A stretch of DNA of 64,000 bases from a virus, in IMG/VR virus record IMGVR_UViG_3300035670_012130, positions 42,126 through 106,125 of that record; one strand, 5' to 3'. The position numbers and the translations under genes were made by a program. Of the stretch, positions 46,496 to 56,354 are shown piece by piece. How positions within the stretch are numbered: position 1 is the stretch's first letter; every line of letters begins with the position of its first letter. The notes below the pieces were generated by a model. That model did not search any database. It was not told the origin of the DNA and worked only from the letters and a program-made list of their open reading frames with translations.

Positions 46496-47461
46496 ATGAA
46501 TTTACAAATTGAAAACAATATACCAAAAGTAAATATAATTGATGATGAGAATGTTTTATCATTCGAGTTTACATCATATGATAAAAACTATCTCATAAAT
46601 CAAAATGATAACAACATAAGATTATTGCTTAAAAAACAAACTGTTGCAAACTTAAATATTTTAGAAAATTTTATCGAAATAAATTTTGAAAAAGTAATTT
46701 CATATATTCAATTTGTATCTATTAAGTTCAAGTTTGATTCTATTGTAGAAATTGACCCAAATTATATAATTTTTTCAAGAGGCGATAAAGATTATGTAAT
46801 AGATTTTCAAAACACGAAATATAGTTTTGAATCAAATGATACTTTGCTTGTTATTCTTGACAGACCTGACAATAGTTTAAAAATTTCAGAATTGAACTTT
46901 TTTGCAAAAAATTTCAGTGCTCAAAACTTTGAGGCTTTAAATACTAGCAATCCATTTGTAATAGATGACACTTGTAAAATGCCTGAATTTTCAATTGGAA
47001 GTTATGATGATTCTTCATTATCTATTCCAAGACCAGTAAGGCAAGGAAACCCTGTTATTTCCACTGTTCCAGCATTAATAAACTCAAACTCTTCAACAGA
47101 TGATATTGAATATTATAATAATGGAAATGGAGCAGTTTCAAAAACAATTTATTTTAAGATAATTTGCAATACAATTATTGAAAGTACATTATCAGCTGGG
47201 GATCTTTCACCAAGTTTGCAACTAAAAGTCTATCTTCCCAATGGATTAGACACAGTTAAAGCACCAGTGTATGCTGATATGTATTTTGTTTCTGCTGACA
47301 TTACAAATGATATTTCAGTATATTCTGCTTCATATACTTTCTATAAACAGGGCAGATATAACAATATTGATTATGTAGATGGATTTATGTATTTTGATGT
47401 ACATTGCCCATTAACTGTACAAAAATCAATACCTTTCCAGTTTGATTTTCAACTTTTATAG
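46496..47461 (+). CDS. Uncharacterised tail protein (321 aa)
   Basis: This 321-aa protein is rich in beta strands and in Asn, Ile and Phe. It has no recognised domain, signal peptide or membrane segment. A short Pro-rich linker (SIPRPVRQGNPVISTVPALI) divides an N-terminal 180-aa part from a C-terminal beta domain ending in QFDFQLL. It ends with TAG, followed by an unusual structured spacer. It is in the same frame as the 1450-aa gene downstream. It may be a connector between fibre proteins. Confidence 0.6.
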   Translation: MNLQIENNIPKVNIIDDENVLSFEFTSYDKNYLINQNDNNIRLLLKKQTVANLNILENFIEINFEKVISYIQFVSIKFKFDSIVEIDPNYIIFSRGDKDYVIDFQNTKYSFESNDTLLVILDRPDNSLKISELNFFAKNFSAQNFEALNTSNPFVIDDTCKMPEFSIGSYDDSSLSIPRPVRQGNPVISTVPALINSNSSTDDIEYYNNGNGAVSKTIYFKIICNTIIESTLSAGDLSPSLQLKVYLPNGLDTVKAPVYADMYFVSADITNDISVYSASYTFYKQGRYNNIDYVDGFMYFDVHCPLTVQKSIPFQFDFQLL

Positions 47462-47518
47462 GGGTCGCATCGGCTGGCAAAGAATATTTTAATATTCCCT
47501 GTTTAGCGGTGGTTAAAA
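47462..47518 (+). promoter_or_regulatory. Structured spacer between two same-frame genes
   Basis: These 57 bases are visibly richer in G+C than their surroundings. GAATATT-TT-AATATTC (47482-47497) is a perfect 7-bp stem, extended outward through mismatches by CA/TG, two G-T pairs and GCT/AGC to about 47473-47507. GGTGG (47508-47512), directly after the hairpin, is a ribosome site 6 nt before the GTG start of the next gene. In the common frame there are two TAG codons (47459 and 47504). The hairpin probably tunes the GTG start. Readthrough or bypass is a more speculative reading. Confidence 0.45.
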
Positions 47519-50500
47519 GTGCCATATAACGTTTCAATAATTTTACCCAACAATCTTACAAGTGGATATCTACAATCTGAATTTATAAATCTGGGAGAAC
47601 CTTATTCTAGTAATTCATATTCTAAAGATCCAACCCTTGACGATAATCAAAATACTCTTACTTTTAGTTTTGAAGTAAGAGATAGTGGCACTCGTGAGCT
47701 TACTTACTTACGAAGAATAAAAACTCTTTATCTTTCAAATGATCCAGAATTTGATCCAACTTCAACCATAGCTATTACAAACTGGCCTTCAAGTTCCTAT
47801 GTTTATGATCCAGATTTTGATTATGAATATACATTAAATCCACTTTACTTTTTTGATAGCACATTAACTCAAGGCACCATGGCAACTCCAGTGGCAGGTA
47901 CTGGATTATTTAAAGTATATAATTGGCCACTTAGTGCTTCAGGTGGTCTTTCTACAGTTTATATGAAAGCTGTCTTGGAAGGACCTAATAGTTCAGATAT
48001 AGAGTATCCTATGGGTTATGGAATTTTTGATCAAATTAGATGGGAAGGTCAAATTCCAGTAAATCCTGATTTTCCAGAAATTCCAAGCGCAAAATCTGGA
48101 TATGTTGGTAAAAATACTTTACTTTCTTTCGTAAGTGGTAATCAAGTAGCAGCACAAACGGAATCTTCAGGAATTGGCAGATATATTGCTAGTGTTTATG
48201 AAATTTCTAACACTGGTGGAACATACGATGCTTATTCCGCACATAACAATGTCAAAAGAACACTTATACCGTCAGCATCGATAGCATCTACTACTTTATC
48301 TACATACAGATATTATGATGGAAATTATTCGTCATCATCACTTTCTTTAGGCGCAAATATTGGTCTTACAAGTGCTAGTTATGGGAAAGGTGCATTTTTC
48401 TATAGCAAAACAAAATTAACACCAAACACAAATAATACTGACTTTTACACACAAGCTGGTTTTTCATTTACAACTTCTGGAGTTGCTGTAACTTCACAAG
48501 CGTTTATGAAGTTGTATGCTGCCCCAGATACAAGTGCCAATGGAAATGAAATTGTTTGTAGAATCGATATTCCAAACAACTCCAACCCAACTACATATCT
48601 CTACACAAGAATTAATGGTACAGATAGCGTAAGCAAACAAACTACAACATTGCCACATAGTGTATTACCATTATTACAATCTGGTGGCGTTATGGAAATG
48701 TATTACTCATCAATGGGTACTACAAATCTTTGTATGGTAGAAGCTTATTACACACCATATTTAGATCAATCTTTAGCATCAAAGAAAAGTTATTTGCTGG
48801 GTAATGCAATACTTACTTCTTTTGGCAGTTCATCTGTTGGTAGCGCTTTCGGTTATCAAATTTCACAAGCTACAGGTTCTACTTTTTCTGGTGGATTAGT
48901 TGTTGAAGAATTATTTTTAGCTCAAGGTAAATCAAAACTATCTATTGATATTGGAGACTGTACTAATGATGATATAGCAATCATTAATTCTCCAGTAACA
49001 GAAATAGAATATGGATGGAGTGATTCTGTAAATGAAGACTTTATTGTTCTCACTGATGCTCCTTCTGCGCTAGCGTTCACAACAAATATCACTTCTGAAT
49101 TGTATGAGATAGATAAATTAGATAGTACAGGCTTATATACAGTTCCTTTACATTATGAACTTCAACTATACAAACCGTCTCTGAGCAATAGATGTAGATT
49201 TGAGTTAGCTTTTAAACACGGATCTGATGACATGTATGTTGCTTTTAGCTCGGTATCTTCATTCAGATCTCACACTCAAAACAACCTTACTGTAAATTGG
49301 GACAGACCTTTTGGAGTAAGATGTGATGATGGTTTTGCTTATTCTGATGCTCCACTCAATGCTCCAACTATTTTAGTAAAGTTTAGCGGGGAAAAGAACG
49401 AAATTTCAGTTGCTTACAGAACTGAAGATAACAAATTAAGAAGACAAGTTTTAAGATCTTACCAACCACAAACTGAAGTTACTAAATTTTTATTTGAAAT
49501 AACAGATCAACTACCAACTTCTTACACTGGTAGATATAAAAATAAAACCGCCACTGGGACATATTTATTAGTCAAAGAAATTACTGGAAGCGGAATCAAT
49601 GTGGTTGGTGTTACTGATATGCTTTTGCCTATCAATTCCAACACTTCTAATTTAGGATATTTTGTAGGATTTGGAGTTAGAAAAAGCTCATATGACAGTG
49701 ATGGTTCAACTTATTTCCAAGATTTAAAATGGTCAGGAATTCCTAATGTTTACAAAGAGCAATTTGATAATGATAGTACTATTAAGACTACACTTTTGTC
49801 AGATGAAGGTTTTACAAATAGCAAACATTATCTCGGGCAAAAATTATTAAGTGGACTTACTGACTTAATTGATTATCAATACGAAACAGCAAACACATTA
49901 CCAAAACTAACACTTGATGCACAACATTATAGTTTCACTGCATTACCAAACTCTCCAACCTATTCATCAAATCGTTTGACTGCTGGAACTGCTGGCACAT
50001 TACTTTTGAATGAAAATTATGTAACATCAACTACAGATTATATTCTTGTAGCTGGTCAAGCAACAACATCTCAAAATGGTGTTTATTATCAAACGAGAGT
50101 TGGAACTGCTTCAACTACCTGGAGATTAGAAAGAGTGCCTGAAATGGACTCAAGTGAAGAAATCTTTTCAGGTATGGTAGTAAGAACACCAATGGATTAT
50201 GATTATGCAAGTACAAAATGGTATTTGACAACACCAGATCCAATTGTTCTTGGCACTTCTAATTTGTCTTTTTCTGCAACACAACCAGTTGTAGAACAAA
50301 TTTCACTAGCAACAACTGGCACAAATATTTCTATTGCCAACATTACTTCATTAACTATTGACGGCACTTCACTTTCCTCTTTAGCAGTTGGTAGCAAAAT
50401 TTTAGTCAAAGATCAAATAGAAAATACCGAAAATGGTGTTTATATAAAATCAGTATCCGGATTTGCTATAACCACAACAGACTATAATGTGCCTTTAAGA

Positions 50501-51871
50501 ATTACTGGCGGAACAATCAATGCTAATACAAATTGGTACAAGTCCGAAGTCACTTTCAATGGTAATTTAGTTGATAGATTTGTAAGCACCACATTCTTCA
50601 AATCTATAACAGTTGGAGAAATATCAAGCTTTGTATCATCGACAAAGCCAAAGTTATTTGAATTCAAATTACATTGGAATGGAAACGATAAATCTTTCCC
50701 AATGGAAGAACTAAAAATAAGATTCTTTGGTAATATTGGGTCATTACCAGATTACAACAATCCATTAACATCTTGGAAATCTGTTTCTTACAATCCTTTC
50801 GTTGCAGGTTTCACTAATAGTCCAAATAATAATTTGGTTCAAGTTAAATTAGAGGACTCAGATTGGAATAGTAATGTATCTCAATCTGATATTGTTTGGG
50901 TAGCAATTACAGTTCCATTTAATTCAGCACTTGGAAGAGCTAATGGCATAGAACTTTCTGATGTAGATTATATCCAAAATGGTGAATTTTCAGGATATAG
51001 AAGAGCAAATAATCTATGGCATAAACTTCACACAAGATATGAAGAAAAAGCAGCAAATGCCACACAAAACAATGCTATTCAATATAGAGTTAGAGCTTTG
51101 TCTCACGGAAATATCTCAAGCTATCCAACTACATTGAGCACTCCATCAAGAATAGATATCAACGCCCCATCATATCTTGGGGATGTGCCTAACATTTTAG
51201 TTGCCACAGAATCTACTTTGAGAATGGTGCAATTATCAATACAAGCAGAAGATAGTGATTCTGGAATTCTAGCGTTTAGAGTTGGAAAAGAAATAGACAA
51301 TTCTTTTATCAATTACACACCTTGGCTTCCTTGGGGCAAATTTATAGTTAGCGGTGAGAATGAATATTATTTATATCTCTATGGTCATTTAAACTACTAT
51401 GCTTTAGGTCCACAAAACACAGCTTTTCAAAATCAAAATATTGGATTTTCTGGTCAAAGAAAAATCTGGGTTCAATTGATGGACTATATGGGCAATGTTT
51501 CTGAATCAAACCCTATTAGTTTTGTTGCTACTTCTCAAGCTTTAGTAGATACACAAGAGCCTTTTGGAACTGTTGCTTTCTTTGATCCTAAAACAAATCA
51601 AGAAACCACAATATCTAACTTGCCCGAATCTTGGATGAAAATTGATGGTTTTGATTTAGTCACTGGTATTAAGGATTTTCAAATAAGAAGATTGTTAGAC
51701 TCTGGAAATGGCTCTTGGTCAGAATGGATACCTTATTCTCCATATGTAAAGGTTAATTTTACAGGCGAAAGTGATGGAGTTAAGAAAGTTGAAATTAAAT
51801 TCAGAGACTTTGGAAATAATATAACTCAACCTGAAGTTAAGTGGAATGCAATTAGGAGACCAAAAGTATAA
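47519..51871 (+). CDS. Giant tail fibre-like protein (1450 aa)
   Basis: I use the GTG start because GGTGG is correctly spaced and no in-frame ATG exists nearby. The protein is beta-rich. The first 760 residues have lectin- and laminin-G-like character (for example FFYSKTKLTPNTNNTDFYTQ). Residues about 830-920 and 930-1030 are two copies of the 'ILVxGQ...QNGVY...W' module found in other genes here (SKILVKDQIENTENGVYIKS is the clearest). The last 200 residues are Ig-like (SGNGSWSEWIPYSPYVKV, then KKVEIKFRDFGNN). No enzyme motif is seen. The gene probably encodes a fibre or tip adhesin. Confidence 0.65.
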   Translation: MPYNVSIILPNNLTSGYLQSEFINLGEPYSSNSYSKDPTLDDNQNTLTFSFEVRDSGTRELTYLRRIKTLYLSNDPEFDPTSTIAITNWPSSSYVYDPDFDYEYTLNPLYFFDSTLTQGTMATPVAGTGLFKVYNWPLSASGGLSTVYMKAVLEGPNSSDIEYPMGYGIFDQIRWEGQIPVNPDFPEIPSAKSGYVGKNTLLSFVSGNQVAAQTESSGIGRYIASVYEISNTGGTYDAYSAHNNVKRTLIPSASIASTTLSTYRYYDGNYSSSSLSLGANIGLTSASYGKGAFFYSKTKLTPNTNNTDFYTQAGFSFTTSGVAVTSQAFMKLYAAPDTSANGNEIVCRIDIPNNSNPTTYLYTRINGTDSVSKQTTTLPHSVLPLLQSGGVMEMYYSSMGTTNLCMVEAYYTPYLDQSLASKKSYLLGNAILTSFGSSSVGSAFGYQISQATGSTFSGGLVVEELFLAQGKSKLSIDIGDCTNDDIAIINSPVTEIEYGWSDSVNEDFIVLTDAPSALAFTTNITSELYEIDKLDSTGLYTVPLHYELQLYKPSLSNRCRFELAFKHGSDDMYVAFSSVSSFRSHTQNNLTVNWDRPFGVRCDDGFAYSDAPLNAPTILVKFSGEKNEISVAYRTEDNKLRRQVLRSYQPQTEVTKFLFEITDQLPTSYTGRYKNKTATGTYLLVKEITGSGINVVGVTDMLLPINSNTSNLGYFVGFGVRKSSYDSDGSTYFQDLKWSGIPNVYKEQFDNDSTIKTTLLSDEGFTNSKHYLGQKLLSGLTDLIDYQYETANTLPKLTLDAQHYSFTALPNSPTYSSNRLTAGTAGTLLLNENYVTSTTDYILVAGQATTSQNGVYYQTRVGTASTTWRLERVPEMDSSEEIFSGMVVRTPMDYDYASTKWYLTTPDPIVLGTSNLSFSATQPVVEQISLATTGTNISIANITSLTIDGTSLSSLAVGSKILVKDQIENTENGVYIKSVSGFAITTTDYNVPLRITGGTINANTNWYKSEVTFNGNLVDRFVSTTFFKSITVGEISSFVSSTKPKLFEFKLHWNGNDKSFPMEELKIRFFGNIGSLPDYNNPLTSWKSVSYNPFVAGFTNSPNNNLVQVKLEDSDWNSNVSQSDIVWVAITVPFNSALGRANGIELSDVDYIQNGEFSGYRRANNLWHKLHTRYEEKAANATQNNAIQYRVRALSHGNISSYPTTLSTPSRIDINAPSYLGDVPNILVATESTLRMVQLSIQAEDSDSGILAFRVGKEIDNSFINYTPWLPWGKFIVSGENEYYLYLYGHLNYYALGPQNTAFQNQNIGFSGQRKIWVQLMDYMGNVSESNPISFVATSQALVDTQEPFGTVAFFDPKTNQETTISNLPESWMKIDGFDLVTGIKDFQIRRLLDSGNGSWSEWIPYSPYVKVNFTGESDGVKKVEIKFRDFGNNITQPEVKWNAIRRPKV

Positions 51872-54837
51872 TGGTGCCAACAATTTTTACAGCTAGTTGT
51901 TCTTGGAAAGGTCCTAACGATAGCGAAAAAATATTATACTTTTCTGGTATCACAAAGAAAAGATTTACTAACATATCTTTAGTTGATAGTTTAGATCCTG
52001 CTTATGCTGCTGGAACTGCTTTTAAATTAGTTGGCACCAATCCAGAAGATTTAGGAAGAGTCTATAAAGTAAATTCACAAGATGAACTTACTGTAAACTC
52101 TTCTGTAAATTATGGCGTTGATGATTACAAGAACTATCTTATTTTTGAAACTCCAATCACTGCTTCAACTATCAATGTGGTTTTAGAAAAATATTATGCT
52201 TCAATTCACACAGCTAATCTTGTGTCATTTGAGAAGATAATTGATTTTTCTAATCAAGGTGAAAGAGCAATCACATCAATGGTTGCTTCTGATGATGGTA
52301 TTTATTTAGCTGGTGTGTCAGGAAAAATTTGGTTCTATAATGGTGAATATATTAGTGGGCCAATTTTTATTCTTCAAGAAAACAGTGTAAATTTATCTGC
52401 TTCTACGATGATTACACACAAATTTGAACACGAAACTGAGCCTTATTTGTATGTTGCTTCTGACCAACTACCAAGATTGTTTAGAGCAAAATTAAGTACA
52501 GCATATAGTGGCAGTCAATGGGAACAGGTATATCCTTTTGGAGAATTAGCTGCAGCATCTGGTGGAATTCTTTCAATGGTTTCTGCTTATAATAAATTGT
52601 TTTTGGGAAGCTTTAATAAAAAAGTACACAGATATTCCAGAACTCTCACACTCTCATTATCAGAACCAACAAATTTAATCACAGAAGAAGTGATTGTCAA
52701 AGAAACTGAAACTGAAACTTTAGAAACTTCAACAATTATTTCGAACAACATCACTGATTATGAAGCTTCTGATTTTGGGATTAGATGTTTAGCAGTGGGC
52801 AAGAATCAAGTTTTAGCTGGTATTGATAAGAAGCCAGAAGTTTGGGCATACAGTGAAATACCATTATCAAACCCAGAAACTGATGAAAGTTGGACTTCGA
52901 TCGTATTTGACGAATTGTTTATGAACGATCCAGCTCCAGCACAGTTTTATTCATATGATAGCAACACCTTGTCAAGAAATGATGATAATGTTGGTATTGC
53001 TAGATTTCCAAAAGAAAACAATCATCAACAATATAATGAATTTCTTGTCATCAAGGGTAATACAGTTTCTTCCACTGGTGCTACTGCTTATGGCTCAAGA
53101 CTTTATGAAATTTCTGAAGGTTCTGATTGGGAACAACTCTTACGTGAAAATTTACCAAGTCAAGATTTTATCAATGTAAAATGTGCATCTTGGGAAGCGA
53201 TATCAAGTTGGAATAATTTTACTTCTCTTGATGGACATGATTTGGTAATTAATGACTTGTTCTTACTTAAAGATCAAACAGTATCTGGTACTAATGGAAT
53301 TTACAATGGTATTTATGTTTACAATGGAGTTAACAACACTCCGTCGTTAGTAAATATTACTCAGTATATTGTTTCAGGAAGTTCAGTTTTAGGATTTTAT
53401 ATAGAAACAGGATATATAAATACAGGCAATAGATATTTATTGAATTATTCTAACTATTTATCATCTGGTAATTTTGTAGTGAATAAGCCTAGCTACACTT
53501 TTGAAGCTAAAGTTATAAACTTAAATACAAGTCAAGCAGCAACATCTTCTGATTTGCGAAACGAAACAACCTTAAATAGTTTAGAACAAATTCCCATAAA
53601 TTCTCTCGCTGGTTATCAAGGTTTTCAAATAGCAGATCTTTATGGTCAATATTCTATAGAATTCAATTCCACAACATTGAAATTATCTAGTGGTATGAAT
53701 TCTGTGGAAAAAACTTTGACAACTACAGGTTTAGTGGCGGATTGGCAATTTTACTCTGTCAATAATGGAACAATTTCTTCAGACGAACAATCTTGGACAA
53801 TTGGTAAATTCATTACAGAACTAACAGCAACAACAGAAACTAATTATGATATTTTCAATGACCCTTATGATAAATATGTCTTGAAAATAACTCCAGCATT
53901 AACTGGTAATCCTTGTATTGTAATTGATAATTTAAGTTTAGAAGTAAATTTAAATTCTGTAATTATAATTAGATTTAAAGCAAAACCAAAAGCAAAAACA
54001 CTGTGTCTTGGAAAAATTAAAGCTTATTGGGCATATGAAGGCGGTATTTTCAATATTAGTGCAGAAACAGCAATGCACACATCTAATGAGTATATCCAAT
54101 ATAAAATTTCACCAATTTGGAAAGGCACTATTGGAAAATTACAAATAGAATTCTCAGATTTACCAGAATATAATGATAGACCTGATGAGATTGTAATTGA
54201 CTTGATACAAATTCAATCAAACGAAGATGTATTTGATATCAATAATAAACTTTCTAAAATTAGATGGATCGTAGAAGACAGAGATATAAAAATTTATCTA
54301 GGCCAGCAAAAGAATCCATTTATTGAAAAGAAAAACTTCATATCTTTAGATACCTACAGTTCAAAATATTTAGATGCTACAGCCAATTCTTACGATTATG
54401 ATCATCCATATATTCAATTTGGAAAGTTGAATAATGATGCTGGTGATTCTTTAGTCGGCTATTCAGATATCTCTTTCATTATTGGCGAAACATATGAGCC
54501 TACAAATGCTAAGGTAATTGATTTTAATCAATCTGTAGTACTTCCTTCTACAGGTGGAGTCAGGTTATTCACTTACCACGATGGAACATTATATTGTGCT
54601 ACTGATGGATTTATAAGCGACAAAATTTCTGAAAATCCTAACGATAGACAAAGTAAGATTTTCTATTACAACTCAAATGCAGAAAGTTGGTTCTTGGAAG
54701 ATATTACTTTTGAGAGAAAAAAAGTATTTGACAATGCTGGTAATTATACTTTGTATGGCGTTATAAGACCATTGACAGCAATTAGTTATAAGGGCAAATT
54801 GTTCTTGAGCGGACACTACGGAAATATTAAACCATAA
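51871..54837 (+). CDS. Tail fibre-like protein with beta-propeller (988 aa)
   Basis: Residues about 115-330 show repeated blade-like strands of a kelch/BNR-like propeller: [20 protein letters not shown], then [20 protein letters not shown], then [20 protein letters not shown], then [21 protein letters not shown] copy of the 'LKDQ...NGIY' module lies near residues 435-530 ([20 protein letters not shown]). The C-terminal third is beta-rich with lectin-like aromatic content and closes with more blade-like strands. The start codon overlaps the previous TAA, and the stop TAA overlaps the next ATG. A receptor-binding or fibre role fits, but no specific ligand can be named. Confidence 0.65.
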   Translation: MVPTIFTASCSWKGPNDSEKILYFSGITKKRFTNISLVDSLDPAYAAGTAFKLVGTNPEDLGRVYKVNSQDELTVNSSVNYGVDDYKNYLIFETPITASTINVVLEKYYASIHTANLVSFEKIIDFSNQGERAITSMVASDDGIYLAGVSGKIWFYNGEYISGPIFILQENSVNLSASTMITHKFEHETEPYLYVASDQLPRLFRAKLSTAYSGSQWEQVYPFGELAAASGGILSMVSAYNKLFLGSFNKKVHRYSRTLTLSLSEPTNLITEEVIVKETETETLETSTIISNNITDYEASDFGIRCLAVGKNQVLAGIDKKPEVWAYSEIPLSNPETDESWTSIVFDELFMNDPAPAQFYSYDSNTLSRNDDNVGIARFPKENNHQQYNEFLVIKGNTVSSTGATAYGSRLYEISEGSDWEQLLRENLPSQDFINVKCASWEAISSWNNFTSLDGHDLVINDLFLLKDQTVSGTNGIYNGIYVYNGVNNTPSLVNITQYIVSGSSVLGFYIETGYINTGNRYLLNYSNYLSSGNFVVNKPSYTFEAKVINLNTSQAATSSDLRNETTLNSLEQIPINSLAGYQGFQIADLYGQYSIEFNSTTLKLSSGMNSVEKTLTTTGLVADWQFYSVNNGTISSDEQSWTIGKFITELTATTETNYDIFNDPYDKYVLKITPALTGNPCIVIDNLSLEVNLNSVIIIRFKAKPKAKTLCLGKIKAYWAYEGGIFNISAETAMHTSNEYIQYKISPIWKGTIGKLQIEFSDLPEYNDRPDEIVIDLIQIQSNEDVFDINNKLSKIRWIVEDRDIKIYLGQQKNPFIEKKNFISLDTYSSKYLDATANSYDYDHPYIQFGKLNNDAGDSLVGYSDISFIIGETYEPTNAKVIDFNQSVVLPSTGGVRLFTYHDGTLYCATDGFISDKISENPNDRQSKIFYYNSNAESWFLEDITFERKKVFDNAGNYTLYGVIRPLTAISYKGKLFLSGHYGNIKP

Positions 54838-56354
54838 TGAGCGAAGATTTAAGAAATACATTCATAGCTTTCAGTGGTGCTAGTCCTGGAATTTCAACAA
54901 GTTTAACAAATCTATCTTACACCTCATTTGATGGAAAAAGGATTTACTTAAACTTTGAAGACATAGATAGCACTGGTCTTGAACCTGCCACTGGATTACA
55001 ATTAAGATTTTCTGTAACAAAAAAATTTGGAGCCATTGCGGCTACTGTAACTCCATCATCTACCTTTATTGATGCTAGTTCACCTAAGACTTTGCAGTTG
55101 ATTTTAGCAGATTCAGACAGAATTGTAGATTATTCGTATAATGGTAGTGGAGTAGCCTTAACTGCTCAAACAGTTTTTGTTTCTTATGACGCAACTGGAT
55201 TTGGCAGTACAGTTACAAAATTATCTGACAACGATACACAAAAATCATATGTAACATCATTTACAGGTGTTGGGATTACAAATCTAACTAAAGAGGCTAA
55301 TCCTCCTGTATACAATTATTCAACCACAAGTACAGACGGAACAAAAGTCTATGTTTATTACACAGAGGCTACTCCACCCCTTTTACCAACTACAAGTATA
55401 AGCGGTTTCGCTGTAAGTCAAAATAGTTCAGGCATTGCAATTTCGAATGCTTATGTTTTAGATCCCACAAGTGCTACAAATGGCAAAGTTATTGTTCTTG
55501 AATTGAACTCAAGACTAGGTGTAAACGATGGTACAAATCCAGTTACTTTAACTTACACACAACCAGCGTCAGATTTTTACAAGATTAAAGATAGTACTGG
55601 AACTGGTTTGACATATGCAGTATCGTTTGCTGGTAGTGCTGTTACTAACCTTACAAGCACAACATTTTTACCAAGAATTACGCAAGCATATACCGGAACT
55701 GGAGTTTCTGGAAATATTATATATGTTCGAATGTCTACTACTACAACACCAGAATCTCCATCTGGATTAGGGGTATCATATTCAGGAGTTGCTAAAACAA
55801 TTTCAAGTATCGGAGCTTCTGCTTTATTATTCAGTGGATTAGCAACAACAGTATATCTTCTTACGATGTCTTCATATTTTGATCCAGAAGATGTTATTAC
55901 TGTAAATTACACTCAACCAGAATCCAATTTTATTACAGATACAACTACAAATGAAAATAAAGTTGCAAGTTTAATAGCCCCTATCAAAGCTACGAACAAT
56001 TTGACTGACACTATTGCTCCGACTTTAGATGCTGCAAATAGTTATATTGACAAAAATGGGCAAGATATTTACCTAAAATTTACAGAAAATAATTCAAGAC
56101 CTATGTTGCCAGCTACAGGAATATTAACTTTTGATGTATCTATAGATGGTCAATACACTCCTATAAAATCAGCAACTGGTTTGGGAATTACTTTTTCTAC
56201 AGATGTGAAATTATCTCTTTACAATAAAATAAATTTTAACAGCATAGTAAAAGTTGGTTATAGTGGGGACGGCGGAGCTGCAGCATTGAAAGATAGTTCT
56301 AATAACTTTGTTGCAAATTTTGAACCGCTTTTGATATCAAATTATGGCGTATGA
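54837..56354 (+). CDS. SwmB-repeat protein (505 aa)
   Basis: The protein consists of four repeats of about 110-125 aa with the SwmB-type pattern: a strand such as [11 protein letters not shown], then 'pa.s.F.v......I', then a hydrophobic 'k.i.L.l', then 'V.vsYt.p...i.d..g....sf....vtNlt'. Repeat ends are clear: [40 protein letters not shown] and [11 protein letters not shown]. SwmB repeats (PF13753-like) were first noted in the swimming protein of marine Synechococcus and occur in surface adhesins. Here the protein is small and sits between fibre genes. It overlaps the next gene by 11 bases. Confidence 0.7.
   Translation: MSEDLRNTFIAFSGASPGISTSLTNLSYTSFDGKRIYLNFEDIDSTGLEPATGLQLRFSVTKKFGAIAATVTPSSTFIDASSPKTLQLILADSDRIVDYSYNGSGVALTAQTVFVSYDATGFGSTVTKLSDNDTQKSYVTSFTGVGITNLTKEANPPVYNYSTTSTDGTKVYVYYTEATPPLLPTTSISGFAVSQNSSGIAISNAYVLDPTSATNGKVIVLELNSRLGVNDGTNPVTLTYTQPASDFYKIKDSTGTGLTYAVSFAGSAVTNLTSTTFLPRITQAYTGTGVSGNIIYVRMSTTTTPESPSGLGVSYSGVAKTISSIGASALLFSGLATTVYLLTMSSYFDPEDVITVNYTQPESNFITDTTTNENKVASLIAPIKATNNLTDTIAPTLDAANSYIDKNGQDIYLKFTENNSRPMLPATGILTFDVSIDGQYTPIKSATGLGITFSTDVKLSLYNKINFNSIVKVGYSGDGGAAALKDSSNNFVANFEPLLISNYGV

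Noticed and set aside
47459-47506. TAG recoded as an amino acid, joining the 321-aa and 1450-aa genes
   Set aside because: TAG ends other genes convincingly, for example at 20513 (followed by a terminator), 8205 and 60190, so general TAG recoding is unlikely.
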